Assembly (NCBI RefSeq): GCF_030398335.1
Contig: NZ_JAOAOP010000032.1
Coordinates: 1-39,397 of the forward strand
Reading direction: 5' to 3'
DNA: 39,397 nucleotides
DNA from: Aquibium sp. A9E412
Lineage (GTDB): Bacteria > Pseudomonadota > Alphaproteobacteria > Rhizobiales > Rhizobiaceae
Position 1 is the first letter of the stretch. Every line of letters begins with the position of its first letter. Made by a program: the position numbers and the translations under genes. Below, one piece after another: positions 16,032 to 24,336 of this stretch. The notes under the pieces were generated by a model. It saw only the letters and a program-made list of their open reading frames with translations, was not told where the DNA came from and did not search any database.

Positions 16032-17023
16032 GCCCGCATCGTCCGGCCGCGGCCGTAGAACAACATGAGCACCAGCAGCGTCGCGCCGAACACCATCTGG
16101 CGGCCGGATTCGTCGATGTTCACCGTCGTCAGGATGCTCTGCAGGATGACGAGCAGCACCGCGCCGGCCATCGTGCCGGTGTAGCCGCCGCGGCCGCCGG
16201 CCAGCGGCGTGCCGCCGAACACCACGGCGATGATCGAGGGCAGCATGTACTGCTCGCCGACATTGGCGAAGGACGAGCCGGAATAGCCGAGCAGGCAGAT
16301 GCCGGCGATGGCGGCGAACACGCCCGACAGCGTGAACAGCGCCACGCGCATGGTGCGCACCGGAACGCCGGCCATGTAGGCGGCGTGCTCGTTGGAGCCG
16401 ATCGCGTAGATGCGGTGGCCGAAGACGGTGCGCTTGAGCACGAAGGCCATGACCAGACCGATCGCGATCCACAGCCAGATGATGCCCGGCAGGCCGAGCA
16501 GGAAGGGCCGGGTGACGAACTCCGACAGCGCCGGCGCGGCGCGGCCCGAGGGGATGCCCTGGCGGATGACGACCAGCAGGCCCTGCAGCACGCCGAGCAT
16601 GCCGAGCGTCATGACCAGCGGCGGGATGCGCAGCAGCGTGACGCCGAGGCCGTTGAAGGCGCCGAACAGCGCGCCGGTCGCCACGCAGGCGAGGATCGCC
16701 ATGGCGATGCCGCCGTCGGCGCCGTTCATCACGTTGCCGGCGACGATGGCGCTCAGCGACACGACGCCGCCGACCGACAGGTCGATGCCCTCGCGGCCGC
16801 CGAGGATGACCAGGTTCTGGCCGGCCGCAACGATGCCGAGCAGCGCGGCGACGATCAGCAGGCGCAGGATCTGCTCGAACGAGGCGAAGCCCGGCGACAG
16901 CGCCTCGCCGAGCGCCAGCAGCGCGACGATCAGGATCAGCGCGACGACGACCGGCGCCTTCAGCGCGCCGAGCCGCAGCCGCGGGCGCGGCGGCGCATCG
17001 CTGCGGGTGGTGTCGGCGCTCAT
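16028..17023 (-). CDS. ribose-type sugar ABC transporter permease (second copy)
   Basis: This RbsC/BPD_transp_2-family inner-membrane permease has 331 residues and 8-10 membrane segments. Family motifs seen are GIDLSVGGVVSLSAIVAGN (about 77-95), the GSNEHAAYMAGVPV coupling region and VVFGGTPLAGGRGGYTGTMAG near the C-terminus. Start and the preceding stop overlap (ATGA at 17020-17023), as do its stop and the LacI start. It forms a heterodimer with the permease gene upstream (inference from family practice). Confidence 0.9.
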   Translation of the reverse strand: MSADTTRSDAPPRPRLRLGALKAPVVVALILIVALLALGEALSPGFASFEQILRLLIVAALLGIVAAGQNLVILGGREGIDLSVGGVVSLSAIVAGNVMNGADGGIAMAILACVATGALFGAFNGLGVTLLRIPPLVMTLGMLGVLQGLLVVIRQGIPSGRAAPALSEFVTRPFLLGLPGIIWLWIAIGLVMAFVLKRTVFGHRIYAIGSNEHAAYMAGVPVRTMRVALFTLSGVFAAIAGICLLGYSGSSFANVGEQYMLPSIIAVVFGGTPLAGGRGGYTGTMAGAVLLVILQSILTTVNIDESGRQMVFGATLLVLMLFYGRGRTMRA

Positions 17024-18012
17024 GCCCGCGCCCTCCGGCTGACCATGATGCCGACCATCAGCGCCACGAGGATGGCCAGCCCCTGCACCAGGTTCTGCCA
17101 CTCCGACGGCGTGCCGACGAAGAAGACCAGCGAGTTGATGAGGCCGATGATCAGCGCGCCGAGCACGGCGCCGATGGCGGTGCCGAAGCCGCCGGACAGG
17201 GCGCAGCCGCCGAGCACGACGGCGGCGACCGAAAGCAGCGTCATCTTGCCGCCGACCAGCGGATCGCCGCTCGCCGTGTCGCCGGTGATGCAGAAGGCAG
17301 CGAGCGCGGCGAACAGGCCGCACAGCGCATAGCCCTTGATGCGGATCAGCGTCACCGGCAGGCCGCTCTGATAGGCCGCCTGGGCGTCGTCGCCGACGGC
17401 CAGAAGCTGCGTGGCGAGCCGCGAGCGGGCGAGCAGGTAGAGGACCAGCGCCAGGCCGAGTGCGAGATAGACGACGAACGGCACGCCGAGCAGCCGGCCG
17501 CCATAGGTGCGCCAGAAGACGGCCGGCGCCGGCGTGCCGGCGACCGGCAGCACGTAGAGCGCCAGCCCGGTGAAGAAGATGCTGGTGGCGAAGGTGGCGA
17601 CGATCGGCTGCAGCCGCAGCGCGGCGACCACGATGCCGTTCGCGAGCCCGCAGGCGAGCCCGACCGCGAGCCCCACGGCGAGCGCCAGCAGCACCGACGG
17701 CACGCCGCCGCCGAGCTGCTGCATCACGACGATGATCGTCACGTTGACCAGCGAGGCGATGGCGCCGACCGACAGGTCGATGTCGCTGGCGAACACCACA
17801 TAGGCCTGCGCCACCGACAGCAGCATCAGCGCCAGATAGGTGCTGAGCAATCCGGTGAGCGCGCGGAAGCTCAGGCTGTTGGGCGCGAAGACGCCGTTGA
17901 GCGCCAGAAGCACCACGAGGATGACCAGCGCCGGCAGGAACGGGTAGCGCTCGAACAGCCGCTTGAGGCGGCCGGGCGCCGCGCCGTGGACGGGAGAGGA
18001 GACGCTCGCCAT
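17020..18012 (-). CDS. ribose-type sugar ABC transporter permease (first copy)
   Basis: This RbsC-family permease has 330 residues and 8-10 membrane helices. The motifs DIDLSVGAIASLVNVTIIV, AVGDDAQAAYQSGLPV and VVLGGCALSGGFGTAIGAVLG match the family. It overlaps the ATPase stop and the next permease start by ATGA on each side, so the set is translated in step. It is clearly diverged from the other permease, as expected for a heterodimeric channel. Confidence 0.9.
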   Translation of the reverse strand: MASVSSPVHGAAPGRLKRLFERYPFLPALVILVVLLALNGVFAPNSLSFRALTGLLSTYLALMLLSVAQAYVVFASDIDLSVGAIASLVNVTIIVVMQQLGGGVPSVLLALAVGLAVGLACGLANGIVVAALRLQPIVATFATSIFFTGLALYVLPVAGTPAPAVFWRTYGGRLLGVPFVVYLALGLALVLYLLARSRLATQLLAVGDDAQAAYQSGLPVTLIRIKGYALCGLFAALAAFCITGDTASGDPLVGGKMTLLSVAAVVLGGCALSGGFGTAIGAVLGALIIGLINSLVFFVGTPSEWQNLVQGLAILVALMVGIMVSRRARA

Positions 18013-19520
18013 CAGGCCGCCTCGTAGGCTGCGTGGTAGAGGTTGTAGCGGGTGCGCTCGTCGCCGACGAGTTCGCGCGAGATGCGGCCGCCGTTGAACA
18101 CCAGGATGCGGTCGGCATTGGCGAGCAGCTCGGCGTCCTCGGATGAATACAGAACGATGCCCAGCCCCTCGCCCGCCAGCTCGCGGATCAGCGCGAACAG
18201 ATCGGCCTTGGTCGACAGGTCGATGCCCTTGGTCGGATCGTCGAGCAGCAGCACGGACGGCCGGTCGATCAGCCAGCGGGCGATGACGATCTTCTGCTGG
18301 TTGCCGCCCGACAGCGAGCTGACCGGGTAGCCGAAGCCGGCGAACTTGGTGCGCAGCGCCTCGAGAGCCGGGCGCGCCTTGTCGCGCAGCGCACCGGGCC
18401 GGGCGAGCACCAGGCGGTTGCGCAGATAGTGGATCGGCATGACGTTCTCGAGGATCGGCCGGCCGGTGATGACGCCGTCGCGGCCGCGGTCGCCCGACAC
18501 GTAGGCGCAGCCGCGGCGGATCGTCTCGCGCGGGCCGCGCGAGGCGAGCGGCCGGCCGGCCAGGCGCACGCTGCCGGCGCTGTGCGGCAGCGCGCCGAAC
18601 AGCGCCCGCAGCACCGCCGACTGGCCCTGCCCGTGCAGCCCGCCGAAGCCGAGGATCTCGCCGCGCGCGACGGCGAAGGACACGTCATGGAAGCCGGCGC
18701 CGGTGAAGCCCTCGACTTCGAGCAGCGGCTCGGCCCGCCCGCTGGCGACCGCTGCGGCCGGTTGCGGCGCGGCGGCGGCCAGCTCGTCCTTCTCGCCGAC
18801 CATCAGCCGGATGACGGCCGCCGGCTCGGTGTCGGCCAGCGCCATCGTCGCCACCGTCTCGCCGTCGCGGATCACCGTGACGCGGTCGCCGATGGCGAAG
18901 ATCTCGTCCATGCGGTGCGAGATGAAGATCATGCTGCGGCCCTCCTGCTTGAGGCCGCGCAGGATGGCGAAGAAGCGCTCGACCTGGGCGCGGTCGAGGG
19001 CCGAGGTCGGCTCGTCGAAGATCAGCACCGGCGCCTCGGTGGCGAGCGCCTTCATGATCTCGACGAGCTGGCGCTGGTCGGCGCGCAGCCGGTCGACCAC
19101 CGCGTCGGCGGCGAAATCGTCGCCGGCGACATCCTCGAACAGCGCGATGTAGCGCTGCGCGCGCTCGGCCAGGGCCCGGCGGTCGACGAACAGGCCCGCC
19201 TTGCGCGGCAGGTCGGTGAGGCAGATGTTCTCGGCCACGGTGCGCTGGCCGGCGAGGCTGAGCTCCTGGTAGAAGATGCCGATGCCGAGCGCGCGGGCAG
19301 CCTGCGGCCCCGACACGGCCACCGGCTCGCCGTCGAGCAGCACCGCGCCGGCGTCCGGCCGCACGCTGCCGGCGACGATCTTGCACAGCGTGCTCTTGCC
19401 CGAGCCGTTCGAGCCGATCAGCACGTGCACCTCGCCGGGCGCGATCTCCAGGTCGCCGCGGCGCACGGCCTGGGTGGCGCCGTAAGCCTTGCTTACGCCG
19501 CGCAGGGTGAGCTTGGTCAT
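18012..19520 (-). CDS. ribose-type sugar ABC transporter ATPase (RbsA-like, two domains)
   Basis: The product has 502 residues with two ABC domains in tandem. Domain 1 is complete: Walker A GSNGSGKST (36-44), Walker B LIFDEPTSALD (about 165). Domain 2 has the degenerate Walker A GLHGQGQSA (about 280) without the lysine, as is normal for RbsA-type proteins, but a good signature LSGGNQQKIVIARWL and Walker B LLLDDPTKGIDL. It powers the two permeases. It is separated from the binding-protein gene by 64 nt that hold a stable hairpin. Confidence 0.93.
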   Translation of the reverse strand: MTKLTLRGVSKAYGATQAVRRGDLEIAPGEVHVLIGSNGSGKSTLCKIVAGSVRPDAGAVLLDGEPVAVSGPQAARALGIGIFYQELSLAGQRTVAENICLTDLPRKAGLFVDRRALAERAQRYIALFEDVAGDDFAADAVVDRLRADQRQLVEIMKALATEAPVLIFDEPTSALDRAQVERFFAILRGLKQEGRSMIFISHRMDEIFAIGDRVTVIRDGETVATMALADTEPAAVIRLMVGEKDELAAAAPQPAAAVASGRAEPLLEVEGFTGAGFHDVSFAVARGEILGFGGLHGQGQSAVLRALFGALPHSAGSVRLAGRPLASRGPRETIRRGCAYVSGDRGRDGVITGRPILENVMPIHYLRNRLVLARPGALRDKARPALEALRTKFAGFGYPVSSLSGGNQQKIVIARWLIDRPSVLLLDDPTKGIDLSTKADLFALIRELAGEGLGIVLYSSEDAELLANADRILVFNGGRISRELVGDERTRYNLYHAAYEAA

Positions 19521-19561
19521 CGGCTGCGGTCTCCGGAGCGCGGGCCGGCGGCGCGACAGGC

Positions 19562-19576
19562 CGCGCCACCGGCGCG
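19562..19576 (-). other. intercistronic hairpin between binding protein and ATPase genes
   Basis: On the minus-strand transcript CGCGCC-GGT-GGCGCG forms a 6-bp stem starting 8 nt after the binding-protein stop. No T-run follows. Such hairpins often protect or limit transcripts so that the binding protein is made in excess over the membrane parts; that role is inferred. Confidence 0.4.
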
Positions 19577-19584
19577 ACTGGTCC

Positions 19585-20610
19585 CTACTTGAAGAGCTCT
19601 TCGGCCTCGTCGATCGAGAGCTGGCTGGTGTAGGAGTAGTAGCCCGGCTTGCCGTCGAGCTCGGCCGCCGCCTCCTCGACGTTGCCGCCGTCGATGAAGG
19701 GGATCGGCAGGTAGAGCGCGTTGCCGTACTGGCCGGCGTCGGCGGGCTCCGCGAGCTCGCGGCCCTGCAGCAGGAAGACGGCGACGTTGAGCGCGCTCGC
19801 CATCACGCCGGGCGGGTTGACCGAGGCGCCGGAGGTGAAGTCGTTCTCGACCCACAGGTCGATGAAGTCCTTGCGGATCTCGCCGGTGGCGGCGATCTCG
19901 CCGGTCTTCTCGGCGTCCATGATCGAGCGCCAGGCGCCGGCGGCCATGCCGTCCTGCACCCACACGCCGTCGATGTCGGGATAGGTGGCGAGCAGGTTCT
20001 GCATCGCCTGCTGGCCCTGCGCCTGGTCCCAGTTGGCGTTGACCTCGTTGACGATCTCGATGTCCGGATAGCCGGAGAAGACCTCCTGGTAGCCGGCGAC
20101 GCGCATCTGGTTGGCCGGATGGCCGGCGACGCCGTTGATGGCGACGACCTTGCCCTTGCCCTCGAGCGCCTCGGCCAGCCACTTGGCGCTCGCCTCGGCC
20201 CAGCCCTTCTGGTCGATGCCGACATACATGGCGTCGGGCGAGGAGACCTCGGCGTCGGTCGAGATGACCAGGATGCCGGCCTCCTTGGCCTGGGCGAACA
20301 CCGGGTCGAAGGCGGTCGGGCTGTTCGGGTTGATGATGATGGCGTCGACGCCCTGGCTGATGAAGTTGCGCACATGGGCGATCTGGCCGGGCACGTCGAC
20401 ATTGGCGCTCTGCACCAGCACCTCGACGTCGACGCCGCGCTCCGACCACGCCTCGGCGGCGGCCTGGGCCTCGTCGATCATCTGCGTGCGCCACTCGCTG
20501 CCGACCCAGCCGTTCGACAGGCCGATCGTGTAGTCCTGCGCGGCGGCGAGACCGGCCGACAGGCCGAGCGCGGCGACGCTGGTCAGTGCATAGGCGGTCC
20601 ACTTCCTCAT
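19585..20610 (-). CDS. ribose-type sugar ABC transporter periplasmic binding protein
   Basis: This family 4 (periplasmic_binding_4, RbsB-like) protein has 341 residues. The Sec signal peptide starts MRKWTAYALTSV and is cleaved after the AAA near residue 24. The mature part shows the family pattern (GVDAIIINPNSPTAFDPVF, VISTDAEV, MYVGIDQKGW, INGVAGHPANQMRVAGYQ). The ATG at 20610 is set by a near-perfect GGAGGAAACG before it; the longer upstream frame would run across the operator. The substrate is a sugar, polyol or nucleoside-like compound, not resolvable here. It is the first gene of the minus-strand operon. Confidence 0.9.
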   Translation of the reverse strand: MRKWTAYALTSVAALGLSAGLAAAQDYTIGLSNGWVGSEWRTQMIDEAQAAAEAWSERGVDVEVLVQSANVDVPGQIAHVRNFISQGVDAIIINPNSPTAFDPVFAQAKEAGILVISTDAEVSSPDAMYVGIDQKGWAEASAKWLAEALEGKGKVVAINGVAGHPANQMRVAGYQEVFSGYPDIEIVNEVNANWDQAQGQQAMQNLLATYPDIDGVWVQDGMAAGAWRSIMDAEKTGEIAATGEIRKDFIDLWVENDFTSGASVNPPGVMASALNVAVFLLQGRELAEPADAGQYGNALYLPIPFIDGGNVEEAAAELDGKPGYYSYTSQLSIDEAEELFK

Positions 20611-20643
20611 CGTTTCCTCCCTGAGCAACGGACGATGGGGCGA

Positions 20644-20672
20644 GTTTAGGCAGAAAATGAAATCGATTACAA
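20644..20672 (-). promoter_or_regulatory. sugar-operon promoter with LacI-type operator
   Basis: On the minus strand TTGTAA (20672-20667), 17 nt and CTAAAC (20649-20644) form a promoter. The near-palindrome TGTAATCGATTTCA (20671-20658) has the central CG step and AATCGATT core usual for LacI-family operators and overlaps the -35. The likely ligand is the LacI-family protein encoded in the same operon at 14994-16031. Confidence 0.6.
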
Positions 20673-20840
20673 CGGGGTCGGAACCGTCCCGCGGCGGCGG
20701 CGCACCGCCGCATCCCGGCACGGCGGACCGGGCGCGGGCGGCGCGGGGTTCAACGCCAGATTGCCGGCCGCGCGCGAGGCGGGAACGGCGGCCGCGCAAC
20801 GGTGCCCCAAAAGCCCGACGATCTTTGAAAAATCCGTGCC

Positions 20841-20869
20841 TTGCGCAATGCCGGGCCGGGCCGTAGCTT
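20841..20869 (+). promoter_or_regulatory. candidate promoter of the TRAP operon
   Basis: TTGCGC (20841-20846), a 17-nt spacer and TAGCTT (20864-20869) form a moderate promoter 56 nt before the DctP start. The same -10 hexamer with the same spacing is found before the second TRAP operon at 39300-39328. Confidence 0.4.
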
Positions 20870-20924
20870 GGCCCGCCTCGAGCCGCACCGGTCGGCCCGA
20901 AGGAACACGAGAAGGGGTTTCGCC

Positions 20925-21935
20925 ATGCGCCGCATCCTGTCCGCCATCGCCACGGGCCTCGCCGTGGCAGGCCTTTCCGCCACCAGCGCGCTTGCCGAGG
21001 AATGGCGCTTCAACAACGGCCTGCCGGAGGGGCGCGAGGAGTCCAAGCAGCTCGACATGTTCGCCGCCGACGTGGCCGAGCTGACCGACGGCGGCCTGAC
21101 GATCGACGTCTTCCACGGCGGCTCGCTCAACCTGCAGAACAACGACGTGCTGCGCTGGCTGCCCGGCGGCGCCGTCGAGATGGGCCTGGTGTGGGCCAAC
21201 TACATGGGCCGCGACGCGCCGGCGCTCAACGCCGTGCTCATCCAGGGCTCGGTCGGCAGCTCCGAGGAGCTGTTGCAGGTGATGCCGGAGATCCGCGGGA
21301 TCTATGCCGAGGAGCTGGCCGAGTGGAGCGTCGTGACCACCGGCTTCATGGCGCTGCCGCTGCTCAAGGCGTCGATCTTCTGCCGCGGCGAGCCGGTCAA
21401 CACGCTGGAGGACCTCAAGGGCAAGAAGCTGCGCGTGTGGAGCAACGACCAGGTCGAGACCTTCCGCCGGCTCGGCGTGTCGGCGCAGATCGTCGGCCAG
21501 ACCGAGCTCTACGTGGCGCTGCGCACCGGCGTCGTCGACTGCGCCGTCTACCCGGCGCTGTTCGCGCACACGATCTCGCTGCAGGAGGTCACCGACTACG
21601 CCGCCTACCTCTATCCGGTGGCCAGCGTGCCCTACGTGCTGGGCGCCGACGAGGAAGCCTGGGACGCGCTCACCGACGCGCAGCGCGAGGCGGTGACGAC
21701 GGCCGCCGGGCGCGTGTGGGAGCGCACCAACGACTACTCCGACGCCGACGCCAAGGAGCAGGCCGCCCGCGACGCGCTCGCCGAGCAGGGCGTCGAGTTC
21801 CTCGAGCCGTTCCCCGAGGAGGACCGCCAGGCCTTCCTCGAGGCGGCCTCGCAGACCTGGAAGGCGATGGCCGAGGAGGCCGGCGGCAAGGCGCCGGAAT
21901 ACCGCCAGCGCATCCTCGACACGCTGGATCGCTGA
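20925..21935 (+). CDS. TRAP transporter solute-binding protein (DctP family)
   Basis: The product has 336 residues with a signal peptide ([14 protein letters not shown]..., cleavage after ALA near 24). The DctP pattern is seen: [19 protein letters not shown], then [21 protein letters not shown] and [13 protein letters not shown]. The family binds carboxylates in the periplasm, usually through a conserved arginine that here should be the one in KKLRVW. The ATG at 20925 is chosen because the signal peptide starts there and GAAGGGG precedes it by 8 nt. It is followed after 3 nt by the small membrane subunit, so this is a complete TRAP system. The ligand is unknown; no enzyme gene sits in the operon to suggest it. 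Confidence 0.9.
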   Translation: MRRILSAIATGLAVAGLSATSALAEEWRFNNGLPEGREESKQLDMFAADVAELTDGGLTIDVFHGGSLNLQNNDVLRWLPGGAVEMGLVWANYMGRDAPALNAVLIQGSVGSSEELLQVMPEIRGIYAEELAEWSVVTTGFMALPLLKASIFCRGEPVNTLEDLKGKKLRVWSNDQVETFRRLGVSAQIVGQTELYVALRTGVVDCAVYPALFAHTISLQEVTDYAAYLYPVASVPYVLGADEEAWDALTDAQREAVTTAAGRVWERTNDYSDADAKEQAARDALAEQGVEFLEPFPEEDRQAFLEAASQTWKAMAEEAGGKAPEYRQRILDTLDR

Positions 21936-21938
21936 GCC

Positions 21939-22469
21939 GTGGACGCGGCCGGCCGCAGCGACGACCGGCTGGCGCGCGCGGCCGGGCGCGCCGAACGGCT
22001 CGTGCGGCCGGTCTTCGTTGCGCTGGCGCTGCTGGCCACCGCGGCCGGCGCGGCGATGGTGGCGCTGATGGTGGCGAGCGTCGCCATGCGCCATCTCGCC
22101 AACGCGCCGCTCTACTTCACCGAGGAGCTGATCGGCCTGCTGCTGACGGCCGCCTTCTTCCTGGCGCTGCCGCTGGTCACCCTCAACGGCGAGCACGTGC
22201 GGGTGACGCTCGTCGTCGCCAACCTGCCGCCGCGCGGCCGCTCGGTCGCGGCGGCCGCCGCCGGGCTCCTCGGCATCGCCTTCTGCGCCTGGTTCGTCGC
22301 GCTCGCCATGCCGTGGCTCGACTTCGCGCTCTCGCGCGGCCTCAAGTCGGAGGTCGCCCGGCTGCTGCTTTATCCCTGGATGGCGCTGGTGCCGTTCGGC
22401 CTGGTGCTGTCGGGGCTCGCCTTCGCCATCCGCGCGGCAGCACCCGCGCCGGCGCCGGCCGGGCGCTGA
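21939..22469 (+). CDS. TRAP transporter small membrane subunit (DctQ family)
   Basis: This 176-residue protein has four predicted membrane helices, as usual for DctQ. The motif around FTEELIGLLLTAAFFLALPL and NGEHVRVTLVV fits the family (the RG/GEH..V pattern after helix 2). The start is GTG at 21939, three bases after the DctP stop, with no strong ribosome-binding site, so it probably relies on translational coupling. It bridges the binding protein and the large subunit. Confidence 0.85.
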   Translation: MDAAGRSDDRLARAAGRAERLVRPVFVALALLATAAGAAMVALMVASVAMRHLANAPLYFTEELIGLLLTAAFFLALPLVTLNGEHVRVTLVVANLPPRGRSVAAAAAGLLGIAFCAWFVALAMPWLDFALSRGLKSEVARLLLYPWMALVPFGLVLSGLAFAIRAAAPAPAPAGR

Positions 22470-22502
22470 GCGGCACGCGGCGGGGCGGACGGGGCGCACG
22501 CG

Positions 22503-23792
22503 ATGTTCTGGGGGATCCTGCTCGGCGGCCTGACCGCCTTCGCCGCCTCGGGGCTGGCGCTCGGCGCCGCGCTCGGGCTGACCGGCTTCCTGCTGCTCGA
22601 ATTCGCCGCCGGGGGTGCGACCTTCGTCGCCGTCGACGCGGTGTGGAACGTCTTCAACGCCTTCACGCTGTCGGCCATCCCGCTGTTCATCATGCTCGGC
22701 GAGGTGATGCTGCGCAGCGGCATCAGCGAGCGCATCTACAACGCCCTGGCGCCCGTCTTCCGCCGCGTGCCGGGCGGCCTGCTGCACACCAACATCGCCG
22801 TGTGCACGCTGTTCGGCGCGGTCAGCGGCTCCAGCATGTCGACGGCCGCGGCGATCGGCTCGGTCGCCTATCCGGAAATGGTGGCGCGCGGCTACGACCG
22901 GCGCACCGTGGTCGGCTCGCTGGCCGGCGGCGGCACGCTCGGCCTGCTTATCCCGCCGAGCCTGTCGCTGCTGATCTACGGCGCGCTGACGGAAACCTCG
23001 ATCGGCAAGCTGTTCATCGCCGGCATCGTGCCCGGCCTCGTGCTGGCGCTGCTGTTCATGCTCTACGTGCTGCTGCGCAGCCTGGCCGAACCGCGCCTGG
23101 CGCCGGCCGACGAGACCACGGTGCGGCCGCTGCATGTCGTCCTCGCGCTTCTCAAGCTGTGGCCGTTCGGCCTGCTGGTCCTCGCCATCATGGGCAGCAT
23201 CGCCTGGGGCTTCGCCACGCCGACGGAGGCGGCAGGCGTCGGCGTGGCGGCGGCCATCCTCATCGCGTTTTCCTGGGGCACGATGACGCCGCGCGTGCTC
23301 GGCGAGGCGATCTACCGCTCGGTGCTGCTCTATGCCGGCATCGCCTTCGTGGTGATGGGCGCCACCATCCTGGCCCAGGCCGTCAGCCTGCTCGGCGTGC
23401 CGCAGGCGATCCTGGAAGGCGTGCGGGCGGCCGATCTCGGCCCGCTGACGGTGCTGGCGCTGGTCGTCGCCATCTATCTGGTGCTCGGCTGCTTCTTCGA
23501 CGGCCTGTCGCTGATGATCATGACGCTGCCGATCGTCTTTCCGCTGATGACGGGGCTCGGCTACGACCCGATCTGGCTCGGCGTCATCATCACCATCATG
23601 ATCGAGATCGGCCAGGTGACGCCGCCGGTCGGGCTGAACCTGTCGGTGCTCGTCTCGGTGACGCGCGAGGAGGTGACGCTCGGCCAGGCGGCGGCGGCCA
23701 CCGTGCCCTACTGGCTGATCCTGCTCGCCTCGATCGCGCTGCTGACGGCGGCCCCGCAGCTCGCGCTCACCCTGCCCGCCCTGTTGATGTGA
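22503..23792 (+). CDS. TRAP transporter large membrane subunit (DctM family)
   Basis: The product has 429 residues with about 12 membrane segments, the size of DctM. Typical motifs include AIPLFIMLGEVMLRSG, GAVSGSSMSTAAAIGSVAYPEM, GGTLGLLIPPSLSLLIYGALTE (split here in two) and a C-terminal IEIGQVTPPVGLNL. It drives sodium- or proton-coupled uptake of the ligand caught by the DctP protein. It begins 33 nt after the Q subunit and is followed after 30 nt by an OsmC-family gene in the same direction. Confidence 0.92.
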   Translation: MFWGILLGGLTAFAASGLALGAALGLTGFLLLEFAAGGATFVAVDAVWNVFNAFTLSAIPLFIMLGEVMLRSGISERIYNALAPVFRRVPGGLLHTNIAVCTLFGAVSGSSMSTAAAIGSVAYPEMVARGYDRRTVVGSLAGGGTLGLLIPPSLSLLIYGALTETSIGKLFIAGIVPGLVLALLFMLYVLLRSLAEPRLAPADETTVRPLHVVLALLKLWPFGLLVLAIMGSIAWGFATPTEAAGVGVAAAILIAFSWGTMTPRVLGEAIYRSVLLYAGIAFVVMGATILAQAVSLLGVPQAILEGVRAADLGPLTVLALVVAIYLVLGCFFDGLSLMIMTLPIVFPLMTGLGYDPIWLGVIITIMIEIGQVTPPVGLNLSVLVSVTREEVTLGQAAAATVPYWLILLASIALLTAAPQLALTLPALLM

Positions 23793-23822
23793 GCTTCCCC
23801 TTCCCCATCCGAGGACAGACGA

Positions 23823-24236
23823 ATGGCCCTGAAATTCAAGCCCAAGACCTACGGCCCCTTCTCCACGCGCTTCGCCGAGGACGGCTCGGTCACGGTCGCC
23901 ACCGCGCCGCAGCAGACCGTCGCCCTCGCCTCGCCGCCGACGGCCGAGGCCGGCTCGCCGGTCGACTTCCTGCTCGCCGCGCTCGCCTCCTGCCTCGCGA
24001 TCTCGCTCGCCTATGCGGCGCGCCAGATGGCGCTCGACACCGGCGAGATCACCGTCTCGGCCGGTGCCAGCAAGGCCGAAGACCCACCCGCACGGCTCGC
24101 CGGCTATACGATCGAGGTCGGCTTCGAAAAGACGCCGGGCGAGGAGGCCTGCGCGCAGCTTCTGGCCCGCGGCAAGGCGCTGTGCACGGTCAGCAATTCG
24201 CTCGCCGCGCCGGTCACGCTCACCGTCCGCGCCTGA
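23823..24236 (+). CDS. OsmC-family thiol-dependent peroxidase-like protein
   Basis: The product has 137 residues, the usual OsmC length. The two cysteines that define the family are present: Cys57 (LAALASCLAISLAYAARQ) and Cys121 (GKALCTVSNSL). Family members reduce organic hydroperoxides; some of this short type act on other thiol or sulfur chemistry. GAGG precedes the ATG. The 30-nt gap to the TRAP M gene suggests a shared transcript. After its stop a GCCCGC/GCGGGC hairpin (24252-24271) without a T-run may act as a weak terminator before the pcaD promoter. Confidence 0.88.
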   Translation: MALKFKPKTYGPFSTRFAEDGSVTVATAPQQTVALASPPTAEAGSPVDFLLAALASCLAISLAYAARQMALDTGEITVSAGASKAEDPPARLAGYTIEVGFEKTPGEEACAQLLARGKALCTVSNSLAAPVTLTVRA

Positions 24237-24274
24237 CGCGATCGCAGCCGGGCCCGCCCCGCGGCGCGGGCGGA

Positions 24275-24316
24275 TTGACGCTGCACCGGCTTTTCAACAT
24301 ACTCGGTAGTATGTTG
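24275..24316 (+). promoter_or_regulatory. promoter of the pcaD-pim operon with perfect 9-bp inverted-repeat operator
   Basis: TTGACG (24275-24280), a 17-nt spacer and CATACT (24298-24303) form a strong promoter. The -10 lies inside a perfect inverted repeat: CAACATACT (24295-24303), CGGT spacer, AGTATGTTG (24308-24316). ACATAC...GTATGT sites like this are typical of TetR-family repressors. No TetR gene is in the window, so the repressor must be encoded elsewhere. The first gene starts at 24337. Confidence 0.75.
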
Positions 24317-24336
24317 TTGGCGAGGGAGGAGGCGAC

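Larger units (their letters stand above)
20611..20924. other. divergent intergenic region between sugar ABC and TRAP operons
   Basis: These 314 nt carry no gene. The left part holds the sugar-operon promoter and LacI-type operator; the right part holds a candidate TRAP promoter (20841-20869). The middle (about 20680-20820) is GC-rich and I see no further site in it. Confidence 0.7.

Noticed and set aside
20667-23135. Long minus-strand open frame across the TRAP genes, and similar ones at 24220-27249 and 1345-3510
   Set aside because: Shadow frames caused by high third-position G+C; composition is low complexity and they oppose well-supported genes.
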